From Acrocarpospora catenulata (GTDB taxonomy: Bacteria > Actinomycetota > Actinomycetes > Streptosporangiales > Streptosporangiaceae): DNA of 64,000 nt. The DNA lies in assembly GCF_018476525.1 (NCBI RefSeq), contig NZ_JAHCST010000005.1, forward strand, positions 1-64,000, given 5' to 3'. Below are positions 24,023 to 32,365 of the stretch, one piece after another. Within the stretch, counting starts at the first letter, position 1; every line of letters begins with the position of its first letter. The notes beneath the pieces are model-generated. The model was given only the letters and a program-made list of their open reading frames with translations, was not told the DNA's origin and searched no databases. The position numbers and the translations under genes are program-made.

Positions 24023-24853
24023 CTAGGACAGGGGACGGACACCACGCTGGTAGCCGCAGGCGTGGAGCAGTGACTGGATGTGCGGCGGGTCGAGCAGGCT
24101 TCGCAGATCATCCGGTAGGTCGTCCCATTGGCGCAGGTCGCGGGGGAGGTGTGCGAGATCCTCGCCGGCGTGTACCCGGGTGGCGAACACGTTGGGGTCG
24201 AAGGCCGTCACGCCCAGGCCCGTGTGCCGGGCGACGGCCTCGTACGTGCCGTCGGGGTCGGCGGTCATGTCCTCGTACCGGAGGCGGAGTATCGGGAGGC
24301 CGGCGTCCGGCGGGGCCAGGAAGTCCTCCGCCACCCGTGCCCAGTTCTCGACCGCGCCCTCGGTCAGGGCCCGGGTCCAGCGGCCGTCCGTCTTGCGCTC
24401 CCACTCGTCCAGGCTGCGGAGCACGTCTCGGGGGTCGCGGATGACCATGATCACCGCTAATCGGGGATAGAACATCTGAAAACGCCGGACATCTTCCAGG
24501 GTGTAGCGAACTTCCTTCAACCCCCAGATGGGACGCCCCAGGCGGACCGCGGGCTCCACGAAAAGCAGGTCCACGAACTGGTGGATCGCCTCCGTGATCT
24601 GCTCCCGGTCGGGCAGGAGATTGGCCATCCACCCCTGGTACGAACGCTGCGAGAACTCCGTCCGCCCCTGCCCGCCGAGGTTTTCCGACCAGGCCCCCAT
24701 CTGGTCGGCGGCCTCCAGAATCTTTCCGAGTTGCCCACCGGTCTCCCCCCAGATGAGCACCTCCGGATGCGAGGTCAGCAGACGTTGCAGAAGCGTGCTC
24801 CCACATCGCTGACCTGCGGAAAGAACGAGCAGTGGCACGTGCGACGCGGTCAT
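24023..24853 (-). CDS. sulfotransferase family protein
   Basis: A 276-residue cytosolic-type sulfotransferase. The 5'-phosphosulfate loop is SAGQRCGSTLLQRLL near residues 12-26 and the 3'-phosphate site is VIRDPRDVLRSL. It transfers a sulfuryl group from PAPS to an acceptor that cannot be predicted; in actinomycetes such enzymes act on glycans, lipids or metabolites. A second, unrelated sulfotransferase gene lies at 52.7 kb. Confidence 0.8.
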   Translation of the reverse strand: MTASHVPLLVLSAGQRCGSTLLQRLLTSHPEVLIWGETGGQLGKILEAADQMGAWSENLGGQGRTEFSQRSYQGWMANLLPDREQITEAIHQFVDLLFVEPAVRLGRPIWGLKEVRYTLEDVRRFQMFYPRLAVIMVIRDPRDVLRSLDEWERKTDGRWTRALTEGAVENWARVAEDFLAPPDAGLPILRLRYEDMTADPDGTYEAVARHTGLGVTAFDPNVFATRVHAGEDLAHLPRDLRQWDDLPDDLRSLLDPPHIQSLLHACGYQRGVRPLS

Positions 24854-24923
24854 TGTCCCGTCCAGGGTGGGTAACGGCGTGATCGTGGTGGTTGCCGCAT
24901 TATCGTGCTATCGCTCACCGTCG

Positions 24924-26429
24924 TCACCGGGTGTCGGTGAAGTGCGAGCGCAGGGCGCGGCGATCGACGTCGCCTTTGGTGGTACGCGGAAAGCGGTCGA
25001 GGAAGTAGATCTTCTTGGGGATCTCGAAGGCGGCCAGCCGGCCCCGGCAGTGCTCCCGCAGCTCGTCCTGGCTCGCGTGCCGGCCGGGCCGGAGAACGAC
25101 GGCGGAGTTCACCTCCTCGCCGTACTTGGCGTCGGGCACGGGGAACGCCAGCGCGTCCTGGACTGCGGGATGGGAGAGCAGCGCCGCCTCGACGGTCTGC
25201 GGCGCGATCTTCTCGCCGCCACGGTTGATCATGTCCTTGATCCGCCCGCTGAGGAAGAGGTAGCCGTCGGCGTCCAGGTGGCCGAGGTCGCCGGTGTGGA
25301 ACCACCCGTCGACGAACGCCGCGGCCGTGGCCTGCGGGTCCCGGAAGTAGCCCTTGGTGAGCGCGGGCCCGCGTACGCACACCTCACCGGTCTCACCGAT
25401 CCCGGCGGGCTTGCCGTCGGAGGTGACGATGCGGACGTGCAGGCCGGTGGGCACACCCACGGAGGTGTCCTTGCGCACGCCGTCCCGGGGGAGCGGGTTC
25501 GACGCGGCCTGATGCGAGGTCTCGGTCATCCCGTACGCGGGGATCATCGGCGCGTGGAACCGCTCCTCCGTCCGGCGCAGGACCGAGGGCGCCAGCGGCG
25601 CGCTGCTGCTGCGGATGAACCGCAACGCCGGAGGGGCGGCCGCCGGGTAGTCGGTGACGGCGCGGGCCAGCAGGATCTGGTGAACGGTGGGCACCGCCGT
25701 GTACCAGGTCGCCTTCGCGTCCACGATCTCATCCCAGAACCGGTGCGCGGAGAAGCGCCCGGCGGCGGGCAGGTAGACCGCGCCGCCGCTGGCGAGGGTG
25801 GCGAGCAGCCCGGCGACGAGGCCGTGGCCGTGGTACAGCGGCATGACCACCAGCGTCGCGTCGCCGGGCCCGAGTCGGTATGTGGACACGATGCCGTCCA
25901 CGGACGCGGCCAGGTTGGCGTGGCTGAGCGGCACGATCTTGGCCGTGCCGGTGCTTCCCGTGGTGAACATCAGCAGGGCCAGGTCCGGATCGTGGTCCCG
26001 GCCCTGCGCCGCCTCGCCTGGGCGGATGCCGGTGACGGCCACCTCGCCGCGCTCGGCGTCGATGTCGATCACCCACGCCGGGCAGGCGTCACCGGGGTAG
26101 CTGTCACGCAGATGGCGCGGCAGGACGATGTCCCCGGCTCCGGCGGCGGCTAGGCGCGCACCTGTCTCGGCGCCGCTCAGTTGCGGATCGATCGGCACGG
26201 CCGCCACCCCGGCGGCCCAGGCGGCGAGCAGCGCCAGCACGAACTCGGGCCGGTTGTCGCAGTAGATCGCGACCGGACCCGCCCGGCCGATCCCGGCCTC
26301 CGCGAACCGGTCCGCCAGCACCCGTACGAGCTGGCCCAGCTGCCGATAGGACAGGCGCGGGCCGCCGGCCACGCCGAGGGCGACCCGCTCGCTCTCCTCG
26401 ATCAGCACCGGGTCAGCCCTGGTCGGCAC
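24924..26429 (-). CDS. acyl-CoA synthetase, probable oxalate-CoA ligase
   Basis: A 501-residue AMP-forming ligase. The P-loop LMFTTGSTGTAKIVPLSHANL, the AYGMTET motif, the TGDLGHLDADGYLFLSGRIKD hinge and a C-terminal PRTTKGDVDRRAL with the conserved Lys are all present, so it should be active. Position last in an operon after oxalyl-CoA decarboxylase and CoA-transferase genes points to oxalate activation, as in the AAE3-type enzymes. Its GTG start overlaps the CoA-transferase end by 17 bases. Confidence 0.85.
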   Translation of the reverse strand: MPTRADPVLIEESERVALGVAGGPRLSYRQLGQLVRVLADRFAEAGIGRAGPVAIYCDNRPEFVLALLAAWAAGVAAVPIDPQLSGAETGARLAAAGAGDIVLPRHLRDSYPGDACPAWVIDIDAERGEVAVTGIRPGEAAQGRDHDPDLALLMFTTGSTGTAKIVPLSHANLAASVDGIVSTYRLGPGDATLVVMPLYHGHGLVAGLLATLASGGAVYLPAAGRFSAHRFWDEIVDAKATWYTAVPTVHQILLARAVTDYPAAAPPALRFIRSSSAPLAPSVLRRTEERFHAPMIPAYGMTETSHQAASNPLPRDGVRKDTSVGVPTGLHVRIVTSDGKPAGIGETGEVCVRGPALTKGYFRDPQATAAAFVDGWFHTGDLGHLDADGYLFLSGRIKDMINRGGEKIAPQTVEAALLSHPAVQDALAFPVPDAKYGEEVNSAVVLRPGRHASQDELREHCRGRLAAFEIPKKIYFLDRFPRTTKGDVDRRALRSHFTDTR

Positions 26430-27621
26430 CGCGAGTGAACTCCTCGCGCAACGCGTCCCCGCAGTCGTCCAGCGACGGCGCCGGGATCGAGGTGCCCAGC
26501 GAGTTGTAGGCGCCGAACTTGATCGGGTTGCCGGGCACCTGGTACCCGTCGACCTCCTTGACCATGCCGCGCACCTTGATGTGCTCCAGCCTGCGGGTGT
26601 CGTCGACGTTGAGGACCAGGCTGACGGGCACGCCCGCGTCCTCCAGCCGCTCGTGCCAGGCGGCGGCGTTGTCGGTCCGCAGCACCTCCTCCATGACGCG
26701 CTTGAGCTCGGCCTGGTTCCCGGTCCGGTCCACGTTGGTGGCGAAGCGCGGATCGCCGGCCAGCTCCGGCTTGCCCAGCGTGTTGGCCAGGATGCCGAAG
26801 AGGTGGTCGTTGCCCACGCAGATCGCGATCAGCTGGTCGGCGCAGCGGAAGGTGTCGAACGGCGCCATGGACGGGTGCCGGTTCCCGATGCGGTGCGGAC
26901 GGTGGTGGGTGCCGAGGGCGTCCATGAGGCCCTGTTCCATGGTGGCGAAGGTGGCGTCGAGCATGGCCACGTCGACGGTGGTGCCCTTGCCCGTACGCTC
27001 CCTGGCCGCCAGCGCGGTGAGGATGCCGCAGTAGCCGAAGACGCCGCCCAGGATGTCGGAGATGGAGGTGCCGACCCTGGTGGGACCGCCGTCCGGCTCG
27101 CCGGTGGCGTCCATGATCCCCGAGATGGCCTGGATGACGGTGTCGTACGCCGCCTGCATGTGCAACGGCCCGTACTGACCGAAGCCCGAGATGGAGCAGA
27201 CGATCAGCCGCGGATGCTCCTGCACCAGCTTGGCCGGATCGAGGCCGAGCTTGGCCATGACGCCGGGACGGAAGTTCTCCACCACGACATCCGCCTTGGC
27301 GATCATCAACTCGGCCACGGCCAGATCATCGGGATCCTTCAGGTTGAGGGCGATGCTCTCCTTGCCCAGGTTGGCGAACCGGAAGTACTCCGAGCTGCCG
27401 TCGCTGAGGAACGGGCCCATCTGGCGGGTGTCGTCTCCGGACCCGGGCCGTTCGATCTTGATGATCCGCGCGCCCGCGTCGGCGAGCATCCGGGTGCACG
27501 TCGGCCCGGCCAGCACGCGGGTGAAATCCACGACCGTGATGTGCTCCAGCGCGTGTGGCTTGCCCGGGTCCAGATGCTCGTCCGGGGTGGCGGCTCCGTG
27601 CGTGGTGATCTCCGTGGCCAT
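26413..27621 (-). CDS. CoA-transferase family III, formyl-CoA:oxalate CoA-transferase type
   Basis: A 402-residue enzyme that moves CoA from formyl-CoA or succinyl-CoA to oxalate. Family features: VVDFTRVLAGPTCTRMLADAGA near the N-terminus, IKIERPGSGDDTR, VVENFRPGVMAKLGLD, and AAYDTVIQAISGIMDATG in which Asp160 corresponds to the catalytic Asp169 of the Oxalobacter enzyme. GAGAGGAGA lies before the ATG. Encoded between oxalyl-CoA decarboxylase and an acyl-CoA ligase. Confidence 0.9.
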   Translation of the reverse strand: MATEITTHGAATPDEHLDPGKPHALEHITVVDFTRVLAGPTCTRMLADAGARIIKIERPGSGDDTRQMGPFLSDGSSEYFRFANLGKESIALNLKDPDDLAVAELMIAKADVVVENFRPGVMAKLGLDPAKLVQEHPRLIVCSISGFGQYGPLHMQAAYDTVIQAISGIMDATGEPDGGPTRVGTSISDILGGVFGYCGILTALAARERTGKGTTVDVAMLDATFATMEQGLMDALGTHHRPHRIGNRHPSMAPFDTFRCADQLIAICVGNDHLFGILANTLGKPELAGDPRFATNVDRTGNQAELKRVMEEVLRTDNAAAWHERLEDAGVPVSLVLNVDDTRRLEHIKVRGMVKEVDGYQVPGNPIKFGAYNSLGTSIPAPSLDDCGDALREEFTRGADQG

Positions 27622-27655
27622 GGCGTCTCCTCTCGCTCTGGTGTCGTGCTCCTGG

Positions 27656-29368
27656 TCAGTGCGTCCTGGGGTTCAGGCTGGTCAGATGGCCGCTTTCGGT
27701 TCCGGCGGCCGGGTCGATGACGGCGTTGATGAGCGTCGGCTCGCCGGTCTTCAGGGCCGCCCGGAGCTCGTGGCCGAGCTCGTCCGGGGTGTCGGCCTGG
27801 TAGCCGGTGCCGCCGAAGGCGGTGATGAGCTTGTCGTAGCGGCTGGAGTGCAGCAGGACCGTCGGGGCGGGGTCGGCCGAATGCGTGTTCACCTCGTCGC
27901 CCTTGTAGACGCCGCCGTTGTTGAAGACGACGATGACCACCGGCAGCCGGTACCGGCAGATGGTCTCGATCTCCATCCCGCTGAACCCGAACGCGCTGTC
28001 GCCCACCACCGCCACCACCGGGTCGCCCGACTCGACGGCCGCCGCGATGGCGTACCCCATGCCGACGCCCATGACCCCCCAGGTGCCGGAGTCCAGCCTG
28101 TGCCTCGGCCGGTACATCGGCAGGATGTCGCGGCCGAAGTCGAGCGTGTTGGCGCCCTCGTTGACCAGGTAGGCCTCGCGGTGACCGTCCAGCACGTCGC
28201 GGATCGCGCGCAGCGCGGTGGAGAAGTTCATCGGCGTGGCGTCGGCGGTGAGCCTGGCGTGCATCTTCGCCACGTTCTGCTCGGTCCGGCCCCTGATCGC
28301 CTGCCACCAGGCGTCCGGTACGGTGACCTGCCCCGGCCGTAGGGCATCGGTGAACGCGGCCATCGCCGAGGCGATGTCACCGATCACCGGGGCCTCGATC
28401 GGCCGGTTGCTGTCGATCTCCACCGGGTCGGCGTCCACCTGGATGAACCTGGCTGCCGCCGACCAGCGCGGCGGCTGCCCGTGGGCGAGCAGCCAGTTCA
28501 GCCGGGCCCCGACGAGCATCACCACGTCGGCCTGGCCGAGCACCAGGGACCTGGCCGCGGCCGCCGACTGGGGATGGTCGTCGGGCAGCAGTCCCTTGGC
28601 CATCGACATCGGCAGGAACGGGATGCCGGTGGTCTCCACGAAGGACAGGATGGCCTCGTCGGCCCGCGCGTACGCGGCCCCCTTGCCGAGCACGATGAGC
28701 GGCCGTTCCGCCTGCGTGAGCAGGTCCAGTGCCCTGGCGACGGACTCGGGTGCGGGGATCATCGCGGGCGCCGGATCCACCGCCTGGAACACCGACGCCT
28801 GGGCGACCTCGGCCGGAACGGTGGCGCCGAGCACCGCCGCCGGCAGGTCGAGATACACCCCGCCCGGCCGCCCGGACACCGCGGCCCGGATGGCACGGGC
28901 GACGCCGAGGCCGATGTCCTCCGGCCGGTCCACCCGGAAGGCGGCCTTCGCGAAGGGTTTGGCGGCGTTGAGCTGGTCGAGTTCCTCGTAGTCGCCCTGC
29001 TGCAGGTCGACGATGGTGCGCTCGCTCGATCCGCTGATCTGGATCATCGGAAAGCAGTTGGTGGTGGCGTTGGCCAGCGCCACCAGGCCGTTCAGGAACC
29101 CGGGCGCCGACACCGTCAGGCAGATGCCCGGCCGCCCGGTCAGGAACCCGGCCGCGGCCGCCGCGTGTCCCGCGGCCTGCTCATGCCGGAACCCGATGTA
29201 GCGAATCCCCTCGGCCTGCGCGACCCGGGCAAGGTCGGTGACCGGAATGCCGACCACTCCGTAGATCTTCTCGACCCCGTTGGCCCGCAGCGCGTCGACC
29301 ACGAGTGTGAACCCGTCGGTGACCGCCTCCTGCGGCTGCCCAACGGTACGGGCGACGTTCAACGACAT
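27656..29368 (-). CDS. oxalyl-CoA decarboxylase
   Basis: A 570-residue thiamine-diphosphate enzyme that converts oxalyl-CoA to formyl-CoA and CO2. Seen: the cofactor-activating Glu63 in GFRHEQAAGHAA, the middle domain beginning near residue 200, and the ThDP/Mg motif GDSAFGFSGMEIETICRY with VVFNNGGVY about 25 residues later. ISGSSERTIVDLQQGDYEELDQ is characteristic of oxalyl-CoA decarboxylases rather than other ThDP enzymes. First gene of the operon, 34 bases before the CoA-transferase gene. Confidence 0.93.
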   Translation of the reverse strand: MSLNVARTVGQPQEAVTDGFTLVVDALRANGVEKIYGVVGIPVTDLARVAQAEGIRYIGFRHEQAAGHAAAAAGFLTGRPGICLTVSAPGFLNGLVALANATTNCFPMIQISGSSERTIVDLQQGDYEELDQLNAAKPFAKAAFRVDRPEDIGLGVARAIRAAVSGRPGGVYLDLPAAVLGATVPAEVAQASVFQAVDPAPAMIPAPESVARALDLLTQAERPLIVLGKGAAYARADEAILSFVETTGIPFLPMSMAKGLLPDDHPQSAAAARSLVLGQADVVMLVGARLNWLLAHGQPPRWSAAARFIQVDADPVEIDSNRPIEAPVIGDIASAMAAFTDALRPGQVTVPDAWWQAIRGRTEQNVAKMHARLTADATPMNFSTALRAIRDVLDGHREAYLVNEGANTLDFGRDILPMYRPRHRLDSGTWGVMGVGMGYAIAAAVESGDPVVAVVGDSAFGFSGMEIETICRYRLPVVIVVFNNGGVYKGDEVNTHSADPAPTVLLHSSRYDKLITAFGGTGYQADTPDELGHELRAALKTGEPTLINAVIDPAAGTESGHLTSLNPRTH

Positions 29369-29528
29369 GACAAGCCCCCGCTCTTGTTCCTTCGCCTCCC
29401 GGAACAGGCCTCACCGGGACGGGTCTACATAGGTGAATGCGAGGCGGCTGCCGCATTTGTGTGCGCGCCAGTCGCGGGGCGGTCGGCACAGGCAGATAGC
29501 CCGGCCCGGGAACGAGCCCCATGTTCGC

Positions 29529-29558
29529 ACCCTAGCCGCCCCGACCTGGCCCGGACAA
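29529..29558 (-). promoter_or_regulatory. candidate promoter of the oxalate operon
   Basis: On the minus strand TTGTCC (29558-29553), an 18-base spacer and TAGGGT (29534-29529) resemble a housekeeping promoter. It would give a leader of about 150 bases before the decarboxylase start. Confidence 0.35.
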
Positions 29559-29682
29559 ACTTACCCAGGCCGGAATGTAATAGCGCCGCCTTAACGATCT
29601 TCCATTTCACGACACGTACTCTGGAATACGGGTAGACGGAAAAAGGGAAGTTTTCCAGATAAAGGGTCGCTTTTTGCGTGTA

Positions 29683-29696
29683 CCTATCTAGATAGG
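29683..29696. promoter_or_regulatory. palindrome CCTATCTAGATAGG
   Basis: Perfect 14-bp palindrome in AT-rich DNA, the kind of site bound by TetR-type repressors. It is 315 bases upstream of the oxalyl-CoA decarboxylase start and just downstream of the lipoprotein gene. Its gene target is not clear and no TetR gene is in the vicinity. Confidence 0.4.
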
Positions 29697-29730
29697 AACG
29701 TATCTGCAGGTCGATGGCAGTCTGAGCGCC

Positions 29731-30258
29731 CTAGGCGGCGGGAAGAACGATCGAACCCACGTGTCGTCCGTCAACCGTCGCGTCGATGGTCCAGCACCCT
29801 TCGCGCGGAACGACGACGATGCTCGGATAGGAGCCCGAACCATCGATCTTCTGGGTGAAATCTCCCTGCGGCCCGGGAGCCGATCCCTGAATGGTGAGCG
29901 GGCCGACGGCATCGCGAATCAGCCAGAGGATTTTCGTCTGCTTGCCTCCTGGAAACTCTCCGCCCGGCTTGAGCGTAGGGTCGTCGTTCTCCGCATAGAA
30001 GAGAACGGCAACGAAATTGTCGTCACCCATCCACGGAGGCGGCACGTTCGGATCGCTGAACCCCCCACCGAGGCCGGCGGGCAGCGGATCCTTCCGCACC
30101 GCACTGACCGCGCAGCCCGCACTCTCCCCGCCCGTCGGCCGCGCCGAACCACCGCTTTCAGCGGAAGCGCCCTGCGGAGAATCGGGCTGCGTGGCACTCG
30201 TACACCCGCCAAGCACGAGAAGCCCTAACACCAGAAGAACGGTCGTTCGAAATGCCAT
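29731..30258 (-). CDS. putative lipoprotein of unknown function
   Basis: A 175-residue exported protein. MAFRTTVLLVLGLLVLGGC is a lipoprotein signal with the lipobox LGGC, followed by a Ser/Gly-rich linker and a globular domain with two further Cys (GCAVSAV, EGCWTIDATVDGRHVGSIVL). No family recognised. GAGAGGGAC precedes the ATG at 30258; the frame upstream adds 12 residues that would spoil the signal peptide. Confidence 0.75.
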   Translation of the reverse strand: MAFRTTVLLVLGLLVLGGCTSATQPDSPQGASAESGGSARPTGGESAGCAVSAVRKDPLPAGLGGGFSDPNVPPPWMGDDNFVAVLFYAENDDPTLKPGGEFPGGKQTKILWLIRDAVGPLTIQGSAPGPQGDFTQKIDGSGSYPSIVVVPREGCWTIDATVDGRHVGSIVLPAA

Positions 30259-30526
30259 GTCCCTCTCGTATCCAGAGTTACCCGTCTGCGTCAAGCGGGA
30301 TCAGGTAGTGCAGGAGCCGAAGACCTGGGTGGCGATCATGGAGATGTCAGCGGTCCGGGCCGCGGGGTCGGAGCGGTCACCTGTGCCGTAGCGGGCCGAG
30401 ACGCTGGGCGGATCACTTACGACGCGGTTGCGGGCGATATCCGCCCATATCGGGACGACTTCCCAGTGCCAAATACCGAATTTCTATGGAAATGAGGAAT
30501 CACCGCCTCTGTGTACGTATCAACTC

Positions 30527-30886
30527 ATGACCTCATCTGACAGGGAGATCGTCCTGATGATCACTCCCGACGGCCCCGCGCCCGCCCGCCGTCAGCTTTC
30601 CGACCGGGCGACAAAGCGCCTCGGTGACGCCATCCTGGCCGTGGCTTCGTTGTTCGCCGCATGCTTCGTCGGCGGCCTGATTTACATCATCACCATCATG
30701 GGGGTGGCGAGTTGCCCCGACACCTGCCGCCCATCCGGCCTGGTCGTATGGCTGATCGCCGCCGTGTTCCCCGCCGCGGCCTGCATCCCCACCTTCAAAT
30801 CACGACTGATCGCCACGTTCATCGTCAACGCCCTCATCACGGTCTGCTTCGTCTGGATCGGGCTCGCTATCATGTACAGCTTCTGA
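30527..30886 (+). CDS. small integral membrane protein, unknown
   Basis: About 119 aa with three predicted membrane helices: LGDAILAVASLFAACFVGG and onward, GLVVWLIAAVFPAAACI, and LIATFIVNALITVCFVWIG. A CPDTC motif lies in the outer loop between helices 1 and 2. The start may be the ATG at 30527 or the one at 30557, which has AGGGAG 9 bases upstream. No known family. Confidence 0.6.
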   Translation: MTSSDREIVLMITPDGPAPARRQLSDRATKRLGDAILAVASLFAACFVGGLIYIITIMGVASCPDTCRPSGLVVWLIAAVFPAAACIPTFKSRLIATFIVNALITVCFVWIGLAIMYSF

Positions 30887-30958
30887 CGTTTCCCATTTCT
30901 GGACGAACGCCTTGACCCGACCTGTCATCGCCGAAATCCCGACCGGCCCCGTCGATGT

Positions 30959-31021
30959 GCCGACGCGGTTCTCGCGCTGGCCGACGGCGAAGTCATCACC
31001 CCGATGAAGTCGGTGGGCTGA
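30959..31021 (+). pseudogene. possible 3' gene remnant
   Basis: ADAVLALADGEVITPMKSVG followed by a stop reads like the end of a real protein with good codon bias, but the frame upstream is not coding-like; a neighbouring frame (VIAEIPTGPVDV) is. It may be a short frameshifted remnant between the membrane-protein gene and the LacI gene. Weak evidence. Confidence 0.2.
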
Positions 31022-31048
31022 CATTTCACCTCAGCGGTGGGACATGGG

Positions 31049-32050
31049 TCACGGTGCGGTGGAGTCGCGGATGACCAGGCGGCAGGGGAGGGTGTGGACG
31101 CCGGGGGTGGCTTTGCCGTCGATGGCGGCGAACAGGTGCTGGGCGGCGGTGTGGCCCAGGTGTTCCAGGTCGGGGTCGATCGTGGTGAGGGTGGGACGGG
31201 TCTCCTCCGAGAGGACTTCCCAGTTGTCGTAGCCGACGACCGCGATGTCGTCGGGCACGCGCCGGCCGCGCTCCCTGATCGCCTCGATGAACCCGGCGGC
31301 CGCCTGGTCGCTGCCGCAGAACACCGCGTCGACCTCCGGGTCGGTCATCAGCAGCATCTCCGCCGCGTGCCGCCCCCACCGCTGGGACCACGCGCCGTAC
31401 AGCGTCTGGCCCGCCTGCTCCAGCCCCGCCTCGGCGAGCGCCTGCCGCACGCCCTCGGCCCGGTCGGTGGCGGCTTTGTAGTCGGCGGGTCCGGTGACAT
31501 GCGCGATGCGGGACCGTCCGGTGGCGATCAGGTGGTTGACGGCGAGCCGCGCGCCGCCCACGTCGTCGGGGACGAACGACACGTCGTCGGGGTCCTCGGA
31601 GGGGGCGTAGGCGTAGACCACGGGGACCGGTAAATTCCTGGTGATCGACGGGCGGGGGTTGGTGCTCTCGCCGACCACGATGAGACCGTCCACCCGGCGG
31701 GAGAGCAGCGTGCGGAGGTAGTGCTGCTCCCTGATCGCGTCGCCGCGGGCGTCGCAGAGCAGAACCGCAACCTCGCCCGCCCCGAAAGCGTTTTCCGCGC
31801 CGAGGAGCACGGGGATTCCGAACCTGCCGACCATGTCGCCGGTGAGCAGACCGACCGTGTGGGTCTGCCCGGACAGCAGGCCCCGGGCTAGCGTGTTCGG
31901 CTGGAAACTCAGCCGGGCGGCGGCGTCCAGTACCAGCCGCCTGGTCTCGGCCCGGACGTCATCGCGGCCGTTCAGAGCCTTGGAAGCGGTCGCGATGGAC
32001 ACGCCTGCGAGGGCGGCCACGTCTGTTATGGTCGCCCGCCTGGTCGTCAT
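31049..32050 (-). CDS. LacI-family transcriptional repressor of the arabinan locus
   Basis: A 333-residue LacI/GalR regulator. The helix-turn-helix and hinge are at the start (TITDVAALAGVSIATASKAL, then the hinge ARGLLSG), followed by a periplasmic-binding-like sugar-sensing domain (VDGLIVVGEST, VDAVFCGSDQAAAGFIEA). ATG at 32050 is chosen because the HTH begins 6 residues later. Divergent from GH127, so it probably represses the hydrolase operon until an arabinose-type sugar binds. Two copies of a 12-bp site lie in the divergent interval. Confidence 0.9.
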   Translation of the reverse strand: MTTRRATITDVAALAGVSIATASKALNGRDDVRAETRRLVLDAAARLSFQPNTLARGLLSGQTHTVGLLTGDMVGRFGIPVLLGAENAFGAGEVAVLLCDARGDAIREQHYLRTLLSRRVDGLIVVGESTNPRPSITRNLPVPVVYAYAPSEDPDDVSFVPDDVGGARLAVNHLIATGRSRIAHVTGPADYKAATDRAEGVRQALAEAGLEQAGQTLYGAWSQRWGRHAAEMLLMTDPEVDAVFCGSDQAAAGFIEAIRERGRRVPDDIAVVGYDNWEVLSEETRPTLTTIDPDLEHLGHTAAQHLFAAIDGKATPGVHTLPCRLVIRDSTAP

Positions 32051-32053
32051 GTC

Positions 32054-32156
32054 ACGAAAACCTTTCCCATCGCACTCCCCGTTAACCGGCACTCATGGTA
32101 CCTGGATCTCCATCATTGACAGCGCCGCAGGTTTCTTCTACGTTACGAAAACCTTT
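32054..32156. promoter_or_regulatory. two LacI-type operator copies
   Basis: ACGAAAACCTTT occurs at 32054-32065 and again at 32145-32156, spaced 91 bases start to start. The core AAAACCTTTT of the second copy is symmetric, as expected for LacI-family sites. One copy is directly upstream of the lacI start and the other nearer the divergent gene, which allows autoregulation and looping. Confidence 0.6.
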
Positions 32157-32204
32157 TAGGTGCTTTCGGACATTGGGTCGGGGGAGTATCGGAAGGAGAG
32201 GTCG

Positions 32205-32297
32205 ATGAAGCCACGTGTGCCGGTCCCTGCTGCCCTGGCCACGATGGCGTGCGGAGGAGCAGGCCGCACGCCGGCGTCCCGGCGATTCCCTGTCTGA
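32205..32297 (+). pseudogene. remnant of a sugar-binding lipoprotein (signal peptide only)
   Basis: An excellent ribosome binding site (AAGGAGAGG, 32193-32201) precedes MKPRVPVPAALATMACGGAG, which has the look of a solute-binding lipoprotein signal with a lipobox-like Cys-Gly-Gly. After only 30 codons the frame stops. The most likely reading is that an ABC transporter operon normally found between the LacI gene and GH127 was deleted, leaving the first codons. GH127 now begins 68 bases later. That history is inference. Confidence 0.45.
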
Positions 32298-32365
32298 TCC
32301 TCCTCCTTGTCCCTCCAGCATTCCCAGCGCTACCACGTGCGCGGATTTCATCTCAGGAGCTCTGC

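Larger units (their letters stand above)
29369..29730. other. interval upstream of the oxalate operon
   Basis: No gene is seen. Besides the candidate promoter the stretch holds a small hairpin (GGAAAA at 29638-29643 with TTTTCC at 29651-29656) and an AT-rich tract up to 29710 containing a perfect palindrome, listed separately. Confidence 0.5.
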
